From Legionella saoudiensis (lineage in GTDB: Bacteria > Pseudomonadota > Gammaproteobacteria > Legionellales > Legionellaceae), in assembly GCF_001465875.1 (NCBI RefSeq), contig NZ_LN901323.1, forward strand, positions 312,501 to 376,500: 64,000 nucleotides of DNA. The letters run 5' to 3'. Under the pieces are notes generated by a model that did no database searches, was not told the origin of the DNA, and was given only the letters and a program-made list of their open reading frames with translations. Positions 45,616-55,061 of the stretch are shown piece after piece. Every line of letters starts with the position of its first letter. Positions within the stretch are counted from its first letter, which is position 1. Made by a program: the position numbers and the translations under genes.

Positions 45616-46136
45616 AACATCCCCATTTTTTCTATATCTAAAAATGTTTGTTCTTGCACTGCAGTAGAAATAACTGTAACCATATCTTTTTTACTTAAAT
45701 TAACTAAAGAATCATAATCTTGGTATAATTTTCTTGCGCTTATAGTAAACGAGGTATTGGTATGCGTATTTTTAATGCTAAAAATTGTTTCTCCTTGATT
45801 TAAGGATTGTTTTTCTATTATTAAACAATAATGTTCTTGTTTAAGGTATTTTTGAAATGATAGATACGTAATTGCTCTTACATCATAGGGAGAAAACTCA
45901 GGCAATAGCTCATCATCATAAAGTATTTCTTCAGGCGTAAGCTTTAAAATTTGTTTTTTAATTCCCGATATAATTACATGTAATTCAATTTTATTATTTC
46001 GCGATACAACATCAAGTAAGCTATATCGATATTTACTTTTTTCCAATCTATATCTTTTTAGTATTCCTTTAAACTTGTGAATACACCGGCTCATGTTGTT
46101 TGAAATCCTTTTTACCATAAGATTAATATTCTTCAA
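45612..46136 (-). CDS. Hypothetical protein in the asparaginase-like/VUT operon
   Basis: 174 residues, no recognised family. Basic N-terminus (about 1-35, many Lys/Arg), then a region with beta/alpha alternation ('NNKIELHVIISGIKKQILKL', 'YCLIIEKQSLNQGETIFSIK'). No membrane helix or signal peptide. It overlaps the asparaginase-like gene by 14 bases at its start and the transporter by four at its end, so all three are translationally linked. In-frame internal Met residues (for example MVKRIS) leave the exact start uncertain. Confidence 0.65.
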   Translation of the reverse strand: MKNINLMVKRISNNMSRCIHKFKGILKRYRLEKSKYRYSLLDVVSRNNKIELHVIISGIKKQILKLTPEEILYDDELLPEFSPYDVRAITYLSFQKYLKQEHYCLIIEKQSLNQGETIFSIKNTHTNTSFTISARKLYQDYDSLVNLSKKDMVTVISTAVQEQTFLDIEKMGML

Positions 46137-47115
46137 ATATTTGTTGTAATTGGCTAATCTCTCTAGTTTTATTTAGCGCGAGCGATAGCAACAGGCTTGA
46201 TTTATGAGGCGATAAGCCTTTTGCTACAATGAAGCCATATTTTTCATCATATGCTTGATCAATACTCGTATAGCTAACTCCGAAGCGAGAGCATCTTACT
46301 ATAGGAATATTTAATTGTGCCGCTTTTGCCAATGCTTGTGATATATGAGTTGGTTGATAACCTTTACCAAACCCAGCACTGACTATGCCAGATATACCAA
46401 ATGCTATACAGGCATTAATCAAAAAGTCATCCATACCTAAATGAGCATAAATAATTGAGACTTTTGGTAAATCGTTTAATCCTAATAAGGAAAACTCACT
46501 TTGATAGGTGTGTTTGTACATTGGCGTTGATTTCAAAATAAATTGGCCGCCAATAACATGTCCTATTACTCCTATTCCTTCCAGAGCAAAATTACTATTT
46601 AACCCTGGTGTAGTTTTTACAGCATCACGAGCCGTAATTACATAATCATTAAATGTTACTAAAACACCTAATTTCATTGCCTTATCGGAACAAGCTATAT
46701 TGATGGCATTATATAAATTTTTCTTTCCATCAAAGGTAAGGCTATTTTGTGGATAATGGGCACCAGTAAAAATAATAGGTTTTATTGATTTTACGGTTAG
46801 CCCAATAAAATAGGCTATATCTTCTAAAGCATTCGTTCCTGTGGTTATTACTACTCCACTATATTCACTTGAATCCAGAAGAGCTTGAATTCTTTGAGCT
46901 AATTTTATGAGCCCTTCAACAGTCATCTCATGGCTGATTTTCTGCTCAAACTGTTCTATTTTGATTTTTACATGAGGTCCTAATTTAAATTCCTCAATAA
47001 AGGAAGAAACAGAGCGGCTTGGGCGTTTATAAAATTCTGCGGTAGAACCTTCACCAATACTGCTAATAGTTCCACCTAACTCAATTATTCCAATAATTTT
47101 TGGAGCATGGTTCAC
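46123..47115 (-). CDS. Asparaginase-fold protein with altered active site
   Basis: 330 residues from a GTG at 47115. The type II asparaginase fold is clear: 'IGIIELGGTISSIG' near residue 5-18 (Thr of GGTI is the nucleophile), 'ITTGTNALEDIAYFIGLTV' (about 90), 'PIIFTGAHYPQNS' with 'DGKKNLYNAI', and 'ARDAVKTT' keeping the catalytic Lys. The usual GTD triad element is GTN here, replacing the Asp that holds the substrate amino group, and the usual S-Q-D is S-H-E. Substrate specificity is therefore probably not L-Asn. First gene of an operon with an unknown protein and a VUT transporter. No signal peptide, so cytoplasmic. Confidence 0.85.
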   Translation of the reverse strand: MNHAPKIIGIIELGGTISSIGEGSTAEFYKRPSRSVSSFIEEFKLGPHVKIKIEQFEQKISHEMTVEGLIKLAQRIQALLDSSEYSGVVITTGTNALEDIAYFIGLTVKSIKPIIFTGAHYPQNSLTFDGKKNLYNAINIACSDKAMKLGVLVTFNDYVITARDAVKTTPGLNSNFALEGIGVIGHVIGGQFILKSTPMYKHTYQSEFSLLGLNDLPKVSIIYAHLGMDDFLINACIAFGISGIVSAGFGKGYQPTHISQALAKAAQLNIPIVRCSRFGVSYTSIDQAYDEKYGFIVAKGLSPHKSSLLLSLALNKTREISQLQQIFEEY

Positions 47116-47518
47116 CTTAATAAATCCTAATTTTAACTACATGAGAAGATGATAAGAGCACTATTGATTAATAAAAATTAGTCAAATATTCCTTAGGCCG
47201 AATTAAGCAAAGATAGACTACAGCTCTTTTCCGTATATTTTTAAAGAGGGGATTATATATAGGCTTTACATAATTTCAACTAAAGTTTATTTAAGAAGCT
47301 TCTCTAGTTGTGCTTGAGCATGGTTAACATTCCGGATGCTGTTTCAGGGGCAGTCTTTTGATAATATAAGGCATGCTTTAACTATCAAAAGATCTGACCT
47401 AACTTAATAATAATTCGAGCCCTTGACTCATAATTGCAACTATCTTCATGAAGAACCTCGTTGATTAGCACAGAGGGCTATCACCTAATTGAAAATTAAA
47501 CCAATTCACGGCTAGGTT
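47116..47518. repeat. Intergenic region with inverted repeat and possible coding remnant
   Basis: CTTTTGATA (47355-47363) pairs with TATCAAAAG (47383-47391). On the minus strand just below it, 'HALYYQKTAPETASGMLTML' can be read in a frame that lacks a start, which may be the tail of a decayed gene. No intact gene is present in these 400 bases. Confidence 0.35.
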
Positions 47519-48067
47519 TTACATCTTCATTGTCGTTGTTTCTTGCTCCTGAGGTTCTTTTGCTGTCAATGCGCCATTTTCACCTAAATTAAACGATTCA
47601 GGATTTTGTTTGTATGCTTGAACATCTTTTAATGTTCCATGGACAAAATTGGTACCATCAGAATAGATGCAATGATCGGTTGCTGGATTATACACTTCAA
47701 ATGGGCGGCCTTTTTCTGCTTGTTCTTTAAAGAAACTGATCGCATCTTCTTGGCTGTCAAAAGTAAAAATAGTATTTCCATCTTTTTCTTCAACTTTTCT
47801 ACCAGGTTTTTCTTCCTCATAATCCTTGATTATCTGTTTAAAAATGTCATTTTGTATACCTTGAACAACGTAGTTAACTTCTTCTTGCTTCTTATCTTTT
47901 ATAATATCGGGGTTTTTAATTACGTCTTTGCCGTATGCAGCTAAAAGCAAATTGTATTCTTCTTGTTCTTGTTCCGTTTTCTTGTTATTCGCTTGCAGTT
48001 CAAAGAATTTTTTTAGCTCGGCCTCTTTCTTTAACTCATTTTCTAGGTCAATTGTTGATTGGCTCAT
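47519..48067 (-). CDS. Hypothetical acidic/charged protein, effector-like
   Basis: 182 residues from the ATG at 48067, which has GGAGAT six bases upstream (an ATG at 48079 is in frame). Highly charged, helical first half ('LENELKKEAELKKFFELQA'), then a small alpha/beta region ('GNTIFTFDSQEDAISFFKEQ', 'DHCIYSDGTNFVHGTLKD'). The C-terminus is Glu/Gln-rich (KEPQEQETTTMKM), resembling translocation signals of Dot/Icm substrates. No signal peptide. Function unknown. Confidence 0.65.
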   Translation of the reverse strand: MSQSTIDLENELKKEAELKKFFELQANNKKTEQEQEEYNLLLAAYGKDVIKNPDIIKDKKQEEVNYVVQGIQNDIFKQIIKDYEEEKPGRKVEEKDGNTIFTFDSQEDAISFFKEQAEKGRPFEVYNPATDHCIYSDGTNFVHGTLKDVQAYKQNPESFNLGENGALTAKEPQEQETTTMKM

Positions 48068-48228
48068 TGCTATCTCCATTGGGCACTTTTCCTTACAAAA
48101 TAGTATAGGTCATTTAAGTCACTAATATAAAATGAGGGCGCAACAGTCATTGATTTTTAATTCATCTTCTCCTGCCTTTAATTAAAAGGCAGGATATTTT
48201 GCTGAAAATTCTAATGTGAAGCATCAAA

Positions 48229-49137
48229 TTACGTTCTTTTGATAATCAATCGATCATTAACAATCGTTAGATCGCCAAATCGGTCACGGATAATATTTTT
48301 ATCGCCAATTTTCTCTTCGAGATAACCTGCGGCTAGGCCGGCTTGCCCTTCTCTTATATTCGTATACCAGATGTTTACCGGATAATATTGATTAGAATTA
48401 GCTGTTGGATTTTGGATGTCTTGGGCGATAGTTTTTGATAAAACTTTTATTCCTGTCTGCATTGCCTGACGAGCTTTGGCGGCATTATTATCAGCCCAAT
48501 ATTTGATGGTTTCCTTAATTGGCAGCGGGTCTAGTTTTTCAATGTATTGAAATTTATTTTGATAGATTAAAGTAGGCCTTGGCGTGCCTTTTTTATATAT
48601 TTCCACATCAGCAGTCATAATTAATGCATCTAAGGCTTTGTTGGAAAGTTGGTAAGATAAGCCAACATAAACCATCGCATCACCTTTAGACTCGTTTGTA
48701 AGTATGTTTTTCTTTGCTAAAGAAATCTCTCCATAAACGTGGCCTTTATTGAAATGTAACCATTTTATAGTTTTTAATTCCTTAGAAAGCTGTTGGTTCA
48801 TTTGTTGGTTAAAATCTACACCGGCAAGATTCTGATGAATTGGTGCGAAAAGCTGCTCGGTTCTTTTATTTTCATGATGGACAATGGCTCCATTTACCAC
48901 TGCCGTTGCGATAAGCCCTGTAACTCCAAAGGCACTTCCATAGTTTCCGGTAGGGGCAGCCATTGGCTCTACTTCTAGATTTTTTTGACTTGTTAATATT
49001 ATTGCATTGGTTTGATTAATAGCCTGCTGCTGATTAACATCAACGGGCATGCGACCAATAGAAGTACAGGCAGTTAAAGAAAGAGATACAATTAACGCAA
49101 TACATGCTTGAGGCAAAAGCCTGGTAATTTTTTCCAT
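48229..49137 (-). CDS. Hypothetical lipoprotein
   Basis: 302 residues. AAGGAA precedes the ATG. The signal peptide ends in lipobox LTAC (Cys24), followed by Thr-Ser, favouring the outer membrane. The mature part has a glycine-containing hydrophobic segment ('SAFGVTGLIATAVVNGAIVH', about 67-87) and a mixed alpha/beta domain with 'AMVYVGLSYQLSNKALDAL'. No known family. Stands alone between hairpin-containing spacers. Confidence 0.72.
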   Translation of the reverse strand: MEKITRLLPQACIALIVSLSLTACTSIGRMPVDVNQQQAINQTNAIILTSQKNLEVEPMAAPTGNYGSAFGVTGLIATAVVNGAIVHHENKRTEQLFAPIHQNLAGVDFNQQMNQQLSKELKTIKWLHFNKGHVYGEISLAKKNILTNESKGDAMVYVGLSYQLSNKALDALIMTADVEIYKKGTPRPTLIYQNKFQYIEKLDPLPIKETIKYWADNNAAKARQAMQTGIKVLSKTIAQDIQNPTANSNQYYPVNIWYTNIREGQAGLAAGYLEEKIGDKNIIRDRFGDLTIVNDRLIIKRT

Positions 49138-49331
49138 AATAATTCCTTGATAGTTGGGCTAATTTATTTTTTTTCCATTGCGGCGCGCATTCTATCTTGA
49201 TTTTAAAAATATGCAATAAGTGAATTATATTTTCTGAGATGCAGGCGTTTAGGATTTACTAATCAAGCTGCCAATGGGACGCAAGATTGACGTAAAAAAA
49301 ATATCAAATAATTTTGGCATTCGTGGGTAGA

Positions 49332-49363
49332 GGGGCTTTAGAGAAAAAGAGACAGTAAGCCCC
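49332..49363 (-). terminator. Possible terminator hairpin downstream of the deformylase gene
   Basis: GGGGCTT (49332-49338) pairs with AAGCCCC (49357-49363), 72 bases beyond the end of the minus-strand deformylase gene. No T-run. The remaining roughly 300 bases to the lipoprotein gene contain nothing else recognised. Confidence 0.35.
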
Positions 49364-49434
49364 GTATCACATAGTCATACATTTCCAGGGTATTAATAGC
49401 GCCAGGCTGATAGTTTTTGGGACTACTGTAAGCA

Positions 49435-49983
49435 TTAATCTGTTTTTTTGCCTTGCAAGGCTCCTGAACGTATTAACTCTTCATGGAAGCCTAGTGAGCT
49501 ATGATTAGTAACGCGATCTAAAAAAACTATGCCATCTAGATGGTCGCATTCATGCTGTACGACACGCGCATGGAGGTCGACTGCTTCTCGCTCAATTAAA
49601 TTCCCATTCACATCATAACCGCGATAAACAATGGATTTATAGCGAGAAACTTTTCCTCTGAGCTGCCCAACACTCAAGCAACCTTCATAGGCTTCTTCCA
49701 TCACATCAGAAAGAGGCTCAAATGAGGGATTAAATAGAACCGTAAATGGGATGGATGGCAAATCAGTGTAGACCGGATGTTGTTTCATGCCAAAGGCAAT
49801 AGCACGTTTGTGGATCGCAATTTGTGGGGCGGCTATTCCTAAACCTTGCTCTTCTTCTAGGGCTTTAAAAAGAATGAATTCCATTTCTTTCAGCTGTTTA
49901 GAACCCCAAAGATCTTCGCTAATAGGTTCTGATATCATTCTAAGTAATGGATTTCCTAGCTGTATTACTGCATATGAATTCAT
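49435..49983 (-). CDS. def: Peptide deformylase (orphan, not linked to fmt)
   Basis: 182 residues. Removes the formyl group from nascent N-terminal Met. All three metal-site motifs are present: 'GLGIAAPQ' (about 49-56), 'EGCLSVG' (about 101-107) with the Cys ligand, and 'QHECDHLDG' (about 145-153) with the two His and catalytic Glu. GAGAT lies upstream of the ATG. The housekeeping def gene usually lies next to fmt; this copy is alone, so it is probably a second deformylase. Confidence 0.92.
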   Translation of the reverse strand: MNSYAVIQLGNPLLRMISEPISEDLWGSKQLKEMEFILFKALEEEQGLGIAAPQIAIHKRAIAFGMKQHPVYTDLPSIPFTVLFNPSFEPLSDVMEEAYEGCLSVGQLRGKVSRYKSIVYRGYDVNGNLIEREAVDLHARVVQHECDHLDGIVFLDRVTNHSSLGFHEELIRSGALQGKKTD

Positions 49984-49999
49984 AGTATCTCATGATAAT

Positions 50000-50043
50000 A
50001 CAAAAATTAGTTTGCTCATTTTAACATTATTACAGCAAACTAA
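50000..50043 (-). terminator. Intrinsic terminator for the coiled-coil gene
   Basis: On the minus strand TTAGTTTGCT (50034-50043) and AGCAAACTAA (50007-50016) form a 10-bp stem followed at once by TTTTTG (50001-50006). The stem includes the stop codon of the gene ending at 50040. Confidence 0.75.
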
Positions 50044-51521
50044 AGTACCAGATTAATATCTTGGTTTGCCTCAGTACTCACTACTTTAGTTTTCGTTTCG
50101 GGCGGAGCTAATAAGTTTCTAATATCGTTCTGTAAGGTTTTATACTCAGGTCTTAGCTTTACTAAGGTATCAAACTTCGCTTGCAAATCTAAAAAGTTTT
50201 GTCGTTCTTCTGGAGTTAAGGGAAGTTGGCTCTCCATTAGTTTTTTCGCTATAGGGGCAATCTGCTGCTCAAGTTTATTGATTTCTTCTAATTCTTTTTG
50301 TGAATATGCTGCGGATTTATTTACCCTTGGCGTACTTGGCTCGCTTCGAGTTGGTTTTTTAGTTAAAAACCCAAAAAGGCTGGTTTTCCTTTGGAGCGTT
50401 TCCTGGCTAGGTAAGGCGCTGTGCATACTCATAATATTTTTGTAGATCCATTTAGCGATCATGGTTAAATTATTGTCATTCGCTTGCGTAGGGTCAGGCA
50501 ATTTTTTGCTGTCTTGCCATTTCTTTGCGCCTTTCTCATAATCAGCTTCGTAACGCTCACATTGTCTAATTCCTTCTGTTCCTACGGCATTATAAATTAC
50601 GGCGCTTAAAACTTTATTAAACCCATCAAGTAAGCAAATTTGTTTTTTTTGCAACATTAAAAATAATTCCACGGGATCTTTAATTTCGATTTCATCGTCT
50701 TTAGCTATTGGCTGAGACAGCGTATTGGTCCTTTTATGGGTATCATTAAAAAAGCTATTTTTATCAGTTTCGCGGCCGAATACCGGTTTTTTAAGCCTAA
50801 TCTCCGAATGTAAGAGGTTTTCAATTTCATTAATAAGCTGCTCTATATTACTGTTCTTGATATCAGAAATAGCCGTCTCAGAGCGATTAAGTGGTAGTAG
50901 ACAGTTATCTCGCAAGGAGCCATTCCATAGTTCCAGAAGGTGTTGGTAAGCTTGTTTTAAGAGTTGCGCTGTTTCTAATTGAAGTTGATGAATTTCTTTT
51001 ACTAAGTGTTTTTTTGCTTCGGTAGGCTCATTTTTAATTCGAATAAGGTCTTTGATGGATCTTAGTTCGGCTTGCTGCTTTTTTATTTCCGATTGATTTA
51101 AGGAATCTTTAGTTTGCGCAAATTTTTTTTCGCGCTCTGTTAATATTTGCTCTAGTTGTTCTACATCGATGGTTGAAACATCTCTATTTAAAACATCCCA
51201 TATCCGGTCTTCTTCTTCTAAAAAGGGAAGAATTTGGCGCATTTTTATTACATATGGAAGTAATCTCTCGAGAAAATATAACGCTTCGGGTATGTAACGT
51301 GCAGCTGAGGCTTGAAAACCTGCTCGTTTCGAAGGATCTTTGATGGTAAGCCATTCTTCTATGGTATGAGTAGAACCTTTTAGAGTAATCCGATCGGAAA
51401 ATGCATGGCTAACATAATTAATCTGCTCAATAGAGTTAAAACTAACTCGATATTTCTCGAGCAAACTTGCATTATGATCGCTTATTGATTCTGCATTTTT
51501 CTTCGACGTACTCTCGGGCAC
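50040..51521 (-). CDS. Hypothetical coiled-coil protein, probable effector
   Basis: 493 residues, helical and charged throughout, without signal peptide. Coiled-coil probability is high about residues 130-200 ('LTEREKKFAQTKDSLNQSEI', 'LHQLQLETAQLLKQAYQ'-like) and 390-470 ('YSQKELEEINKLEQQIAPIA'). No catalytic motif was recognised. Large coiled-coil proteins of unknown function are typical of the Legionella effector pool, so this is a reasonable but unproven suggestion. Monocistronic with its own terminator. Confidence 0.7.
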   Translation of the reverse strand: MPESTSKKNAESISDHNASLLEKYRVSFNSIEQINYVSHAFSDRITLKGSTHTIEEWLTIKDPSKRAGFQASAARYIPEALYFLERLLPYVIKMRQILPFLEEEDRIWDVLNRDVSTIDVEQLEQILTEREKKFAQTKDSLNQSEIKKQQAELRSIKDLIRIKNEPTEAKKHLVKEIHQLQLETAQLLKQAYQHLLELWNGSLRDNCLLPLNRSETAISDIKNSNIEQLINEIENLLHSEIRLKKPVFGRETDKNSFFNDTHKRTNTLSQPIAKDDEIEIKDPVELFLMLQKKQICLLDGFNKVLSAVIYNAVGTEGIRQCERYEADYEKGAKKWQDSKKLPDPTQANDNNLTMIAKWIYKNIMSMHSALPSQETLQRKTSLFGFLTKKPTRSEPSTPRVNKSAAYSQKELEEINKLEQQIAPIAKKLMESQLPLTPEERQNFLDLQAKFDTLVKLRPEYKTLQNDIRNLLAPPETKTKVVSTEANQDINLVL

Positions 51522-51924
51522 AATATCTTCCTCTGTTGGTTATAAAATAGATTCATTGGTGCCATTTTACATAAAAAGCACACAAAACCATAGCTAATTT
51601 GTGCAATAAGAAACCATAAAGTTTTATTTCTTCATGGGGTATGGATTCTCTATTTTTTAATATGCGCATAGGGATGCTAATGCGATGTGATAAGGGCTTC
51701 ATTCTTTTAAAGAATGGCCTTATGTATAAATAAAATTAGAGGAATAAATATTATACGGCTAAGAAAACAAAATAGATTAAAAATTAAGCGCTTAAAATAT
51801 TAAATAAAACAATTAAGCACCGTACATCTGTGGTCAAAAATGATACTTTTTTTTGATTTCTCCATAATGGATTACTATGATTAAGAGAGTAGCGCCTTTA
51901 GTTTCTGGAATAAGGAGAGTGATC
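51522..51924. other. Intergenic region between divergent genes
   Basis: No gene seen in about 400 bases. It contains an imperfect hairpin at 51691-51722 (TAAGG...CATTCTTT / AAAGAATG...CCTTA) and the 12-base palindrome TTAAGCGCTTAA at 51784-51795, a possible regulator site for either flanking gene. Confidence 0.35.
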
Positions 51925-52269
51925 ATGGAAAATAGAGGAATCGTCAAATCTGGTGAAATTACTGGAGCCAAAGTAATGAATCCAGCACATGAAAATTTAG
52001 GTGAAATTGCAGAAGTAGTTATCGATAAACAATCTGGAAAGGTCAATTATTTAGTATTAGATTTTGGTGGTCTCTTAGGATTCGGAAATAAATATTTTGC
52101 GGTTCCTTGGCAGTTATTTTTATATGATAACGAGGATGATCGCTTTATTCTAAATGTGGACAAACAGCAATTAAAAAATGCCCCTGGTTTTGATAAAGAT
52201 CATTGGCCCGATTTTTCCGCACCTGAGTTTTCTACTTTAATCACTGGCTTTTATACCGTAGAAAAGTAA
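51925..52269 (+). CDS. PRC-barrel domain protein
   Basis: 114 residues from the ATG at 51925, chosen because GGAGAG lies six bases upstream and the domain begins at once ('KSGEITGAKVMNPAHENLGE'). A single PRC barrel spans about 8-80 ('VVIDKQSGKVNYLVLDFGG', 'KYFAVPWQLF'). PRC barrels occur in photosynthetic reaction centre H subunit, RimM and small stress-linked proteins; stand-alone cytoplasmic members have no defined role. Ends at a strong terminator. Confidence 0.88.
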   Translation: MENRGIVKSGEITGAKVMNPAHENLGEIAEVVIDKQSGKVNYLVLDFGGLLGFGNKYFAVPWQLFLYDNEDDRFILNVDKQQLKNAPGFDKDHWPDFSAPEFSTLITGFYTVEK

Positions 52270-52290
52270 AATCTTTATAGAAGCTATTTA

Positions 52291-52327
52291 AAAATAAGAT
52301 AAGGCTTTCCAGTCTTATCTTATTTTT
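52291..52327 (+). terminator. Intrinsic terminator after the PRC-barrel gene
   Basis: AAAATAAGATAAG (52291-52303) pairs perfectly with CTTATCTTATTTT (52314-52326), a 13-bp stem that runs into the T-tract. Confidence 0.85.
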
Positions 52328-52362
52328 GCTCAATTCCCCACTTAATTTTAATCTCACTTTAG

Positions 52363-52554
52363 TTACCTAATGGGCAACTTTTTATTAGGTGTTATGAAAA
52401 TAATTGCTTGTTGATACAGAAAAGGTAATGATTGGTTAAGCACGGAAAGGTGAAACAACATCTTTGCCAATGCATACAAGATTAAACCTGCACTTGGGGC
52501 TGGCAATCTCATTAAGCCCATAGCAATAAAAAATACCGGGCCCTGTGCACTCAT
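52363..52554 (-). CDS. Doubtful small hydrophobic frame
   Basis: 63 residues (MSAQGPVFFIAMGLMRLPAP...), hydrophobic enough for one or two helices. The ribosome-binding site is poor (AAGAATAG) and no family is known. It could be a small membrane protein or a remnant of a larger one. Kept only because this 300-base stretch has no other gene. Confidence 0.25.
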   Translation of the reverse strand: MSAQGPVFFIAMGLMRLPAPSAGLILYALAKMLFHLSVLNQSLPFLYQQAIIFITPNKKLPIR

Positions 52555-52586
52555 CTATTCTTGATTTCAAATGATAAGGATATCAC

Positions 52587-54014
52587 ATGCTATTTTTAGG
52601 ATTAAACCAACGAAATGCTTTAAGTCGTACCTTAATTTTATTCTTTGCTCTATTGGTATTCACCGTAAAGCAAACATCAGCGGCGGGCAGTGGGCTATTT
52701 TTTAACGTTTCTGCGGCAGGTGCAGCCGCACAAGTAAATATTACCCTATGCCTGAATGGTAAAGGGCCACTATCGTGTCAAAAATATGAGGTCTCTGCTG
52801 TAAACTTAAATATTAGTACGACAATCCCTCATCATATATATCCGACAGCAGGTATAAAGGTTAATACCCCAGGTTATACTTTAAGCGGATGTACACCCAA
52901 TAATAATGGATATTGTTTGTTCAGCGTTAGCAATACATCGCCTGTAAAAATCACGCTGATTAATAGGGTAAATCAAACAACATTGATATCAAACAATAGT
53001 TCATTAGCTCTTTCCGTTAAGTGCCCATTAGGGGCAACAGGCTGTGTTTATACCAACGAGGCATTAAGCGGGCAGCCCAGAAAAATAATAGTAACTAATA
53101 ATGGAGCACTTACAGCCACCAATGTGTCGGTTACATCATCTGGACTTCCTGCGGGAACAACCATTTCTGCTTCAACCTGTAGTGGAACACTAGGACCTGC
53201 GGACTCATGTAGCATAACGGTTAGCCCCGGCAATACGGCAAGCTCAGCTTGCACTATAGGTACGATGCCGACCAATGCCATCATCACGATAAAAGGTAGC
53301 AATACAAATGAAAATCAAATTAAAATCGTAGTACTAAGTTATGGTTGTATTTATCAAGGCGGATATGTGTATTCGATTGATGATACAACCCTAAGCTCAA
53401 GAAGCGTGGGGGGGAAAGTTACTGCGCTTAGCGACCAGGTTTCGCCAAGCTCCGGTATTCTTTGGAGCGCAGATAGCGCAGGTAATTATGATAATGGAAT
53501 AAGCATTTGGGGAATTGATGAGGCATCCACAACGAATGCTGCAAGCCCTAACGCAAGCTCTAGCCCGCCGGCGACATTATATCCTGGGCAATCAAATTGC
53601 AATGGCAAAGCAGATGGCGCATGCAATACCAATAACATTTATATTTATTATAGTAATTTTGCCAGTTCCATTCCTTCTTTATCTAGTTATGCAGCAGGGC
53701 GTTGTAAGCAAGAAATTAATGGATACACCGATTGGTATTTACCCTCTATTTGCGATATGGGCCCGGATACAGGCAGCCTAATTTGCCCCTCTCCGGCGTT
53801 ACAAAACATGGTTGATAATCTACCAATACTCATCGATAACTGCACCGGCCCACAGTGTTTGGCTGGAGATCATTGGAGCTCAACAGAACAAGAAGGCAAT
53901 CCAAGTGACAATGCCTGGTCTGAATGCTTTGCTTCTGGGGGCAATAGTGAGCAATGTATTGATGTTAAAAGCGAACTTTTAGGCGTTAGGTGCTCGCGGA
54001 CGTTGACTTTTTAA
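52587..54014 (+). CDS. Secreted protein with C-terminal Lcl/DUF1566-type domain
   Basis: 475 residues. AAGGAT precedes the ATG. The signal peptide covers about 1-34. The N-terminal half has beta-sandwich repeats with Cys pairs ('VNITLCLNGKGPLSCQKYEV', 'YTLSGCTPNNNGYCLFSVSN', 'LALSVKCPLGATGCVYT'). The C-terminal 200 residues carry the DUF1566/Lcl C-terminal pattern: 'GRCKQEINGYTDWYLPSICD' (about 372-391), 'DHWSSTEQE' and a terminal 'GVRCSRTLTF'. In L. pneumophila the Lcl adhesin, which binds glycosaminoglycans and promotes biofilm formation, has this kind of C-terminus, but this protein lacks the collagen-like repeats. Exported adhesin-like protein is the best guess. Confidence 0.82.
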   Translation: MLFLGLNQRNALSRTLILFFALLVFTVKQTSAAGSGLFFNVSAAGAAAQVNITLCLNGKGPLSCQKYEVSAVNLNISTTIPHHIYPTAGIKVNTPGYTLSGCTPNNNGYCLFSVSNTSPVKITLINRVNQTTLISNNSSLALSVKCPLGATGCVYTNEALSGQPRKIIVTNNGALTATNVSVTSSGLPAGTTISASTCSGTLGPADSCSITVSPGNTASSACTIGTMPTNAIITIKGSNTNENQIKIVVLSYGCIYQGGYVYSIDDTTLSSRSVGGKVTALSDQVSPSSGILWSADSAGNYDNGISIWGIDEASTTNAASPNASSSPPATLYPGQSNCNGKADGACNTNNIYIYYSNFASSIPSLSSYAAGRCKQEINGYTDWYLPSICDMGPDTGSLICPSPALQNMVDNLPILIDNCTGPQCLAGDHWSSTEQEGNPSDNAWSECFASGGNSEQCIDVKSELLGVRCSRTLTF

Positions 54015-54105
54015 AGGCGTTAAAAATACTGAATATGCCAAAATGTTTACATAAAAATCATCTAAATTTAAAATGCATCTTTTTTATTTAGATGATTACT
54101 CATAA

Positions 54106-54756
54106 ATGTATTCCAAGCTTCAAACAGTACCTTCTGATGTTTTTTTTAAACTCAAAAATAATAAAGTTAATCAAAAAATACCTTTAAGAGAGCTTGATAT
54201 CCTCCAAAAAATGCAGGGTTTACTTAATAGCCAGCGGATTCAGTTATTATTTGGTCATTATGATGTGGAGGTTTTATTTCAAGATGACGGTTTACGTATC
54301 ACTAACTTAAATTCAAATGGGGTTATGCGGACCTGTGCGATAGTGCATTTTGCTGCATCAGTTCCTGATTGGCTACAACAAACTCATAATAAAATTTATA
54401 AGGGTGGCTCCATTGGCCAGACCATTAAAGAGGATAAATTTCAATTAACCAAAAAGGATTCCTTTTTAGGTGTTACTGATTTACCTGAGTTTGCCAAGCT
54501 AAAGATGGAAACAGAAGAAAATTCCGCGGCAGTTCACATTTATCAACTTATGGTGAGCCATCCTAAGACTGCTGAAACGGTAATGTATTGTACTATTACT
54601 GAGGTTCATAGCCCTCAGTATTTAACTGTTGGTGATTTACTCCATTTAACTTCTGCGGCAACATCGGAGGTAATTACCGAAGAAGTGCAACATTGTTTAG
54701 AGCAACTGAGGGGGGTGGAACAATTACTTCGTCCTGGACTTAGTGTGTTCATCTAA
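54106..54756 (+). CDS. Hypothetical protein, weakly chorismate-lyase-like
   Basis: 216 residues, cytoplasmic. Segment 'VPDWLQQTHNKIYKGGSIGQ' (about 90-109) and 'YCTITEVHSPQYL' recall the GS(I/L)G and C-terminal features of the chorismate lyase/UTRA-like fold, but conserved Arg and Glu cannot be placed with confidence. No ribosome-binding site is obvious before the ATG. Flanked by the Lcl-like gene and a long spacer; likely monocistronic. Treat the fold suggestion as low confidence. Confidence 0.6.
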   Translation: MYSKLQTVPSDVFFKLKNNKVNQKIPLRELDILQKMQGLLNSQRIQLLFGHYDVEVLFQDDGLRITNLNSNGVMRTCAIVHFAASVPDWLQQTHNKIYKGGSIGQTIKEDKFQLTKKDSFLGVTDLPEFAKLKMETEENSAAVHIYQLMVSHPKTAETVMYCTITEVHSPQYLTVGDLLHLTSAATSEVITEEVQHCLEQLRGVEQLLRPGLSVFI

Positions 54757-55061
54757 TGGTAATAGTTGCCATTGCAGATAAATGTCGCTTGGAAAAGCAA
54801 AAGACACCCCTCTTGCTTTTAACCAAAATGTATATAAGAATATGCAGCGTTTATTTTTATCTTTCAAAAGTTTAACTAAGCATATCCAACTACTGATGTA
54901 TATGGAATTTTAAATGGAAAATAGGATGTTCTTCGCCGTGAAAATACTAATCAACAAGCATTCATTAAATAAATTTCTTTCTGATAAGTTTCGTCCTCAT
55001 CGATGAAGAATAGTCCAGGCTTTCGTCCTCGTTATCAAATATTATTTTAAGGAGTATTACT
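54757..55061. other. Intergenic region
   Basis: About 300 AT-rich bases with no gene. The string TTTCGTCCTC occurs twice about 40 bases apart (near 54987 and 55020) shortly before the lipoprotein gene; significance unknown. Confidence 0.3.
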
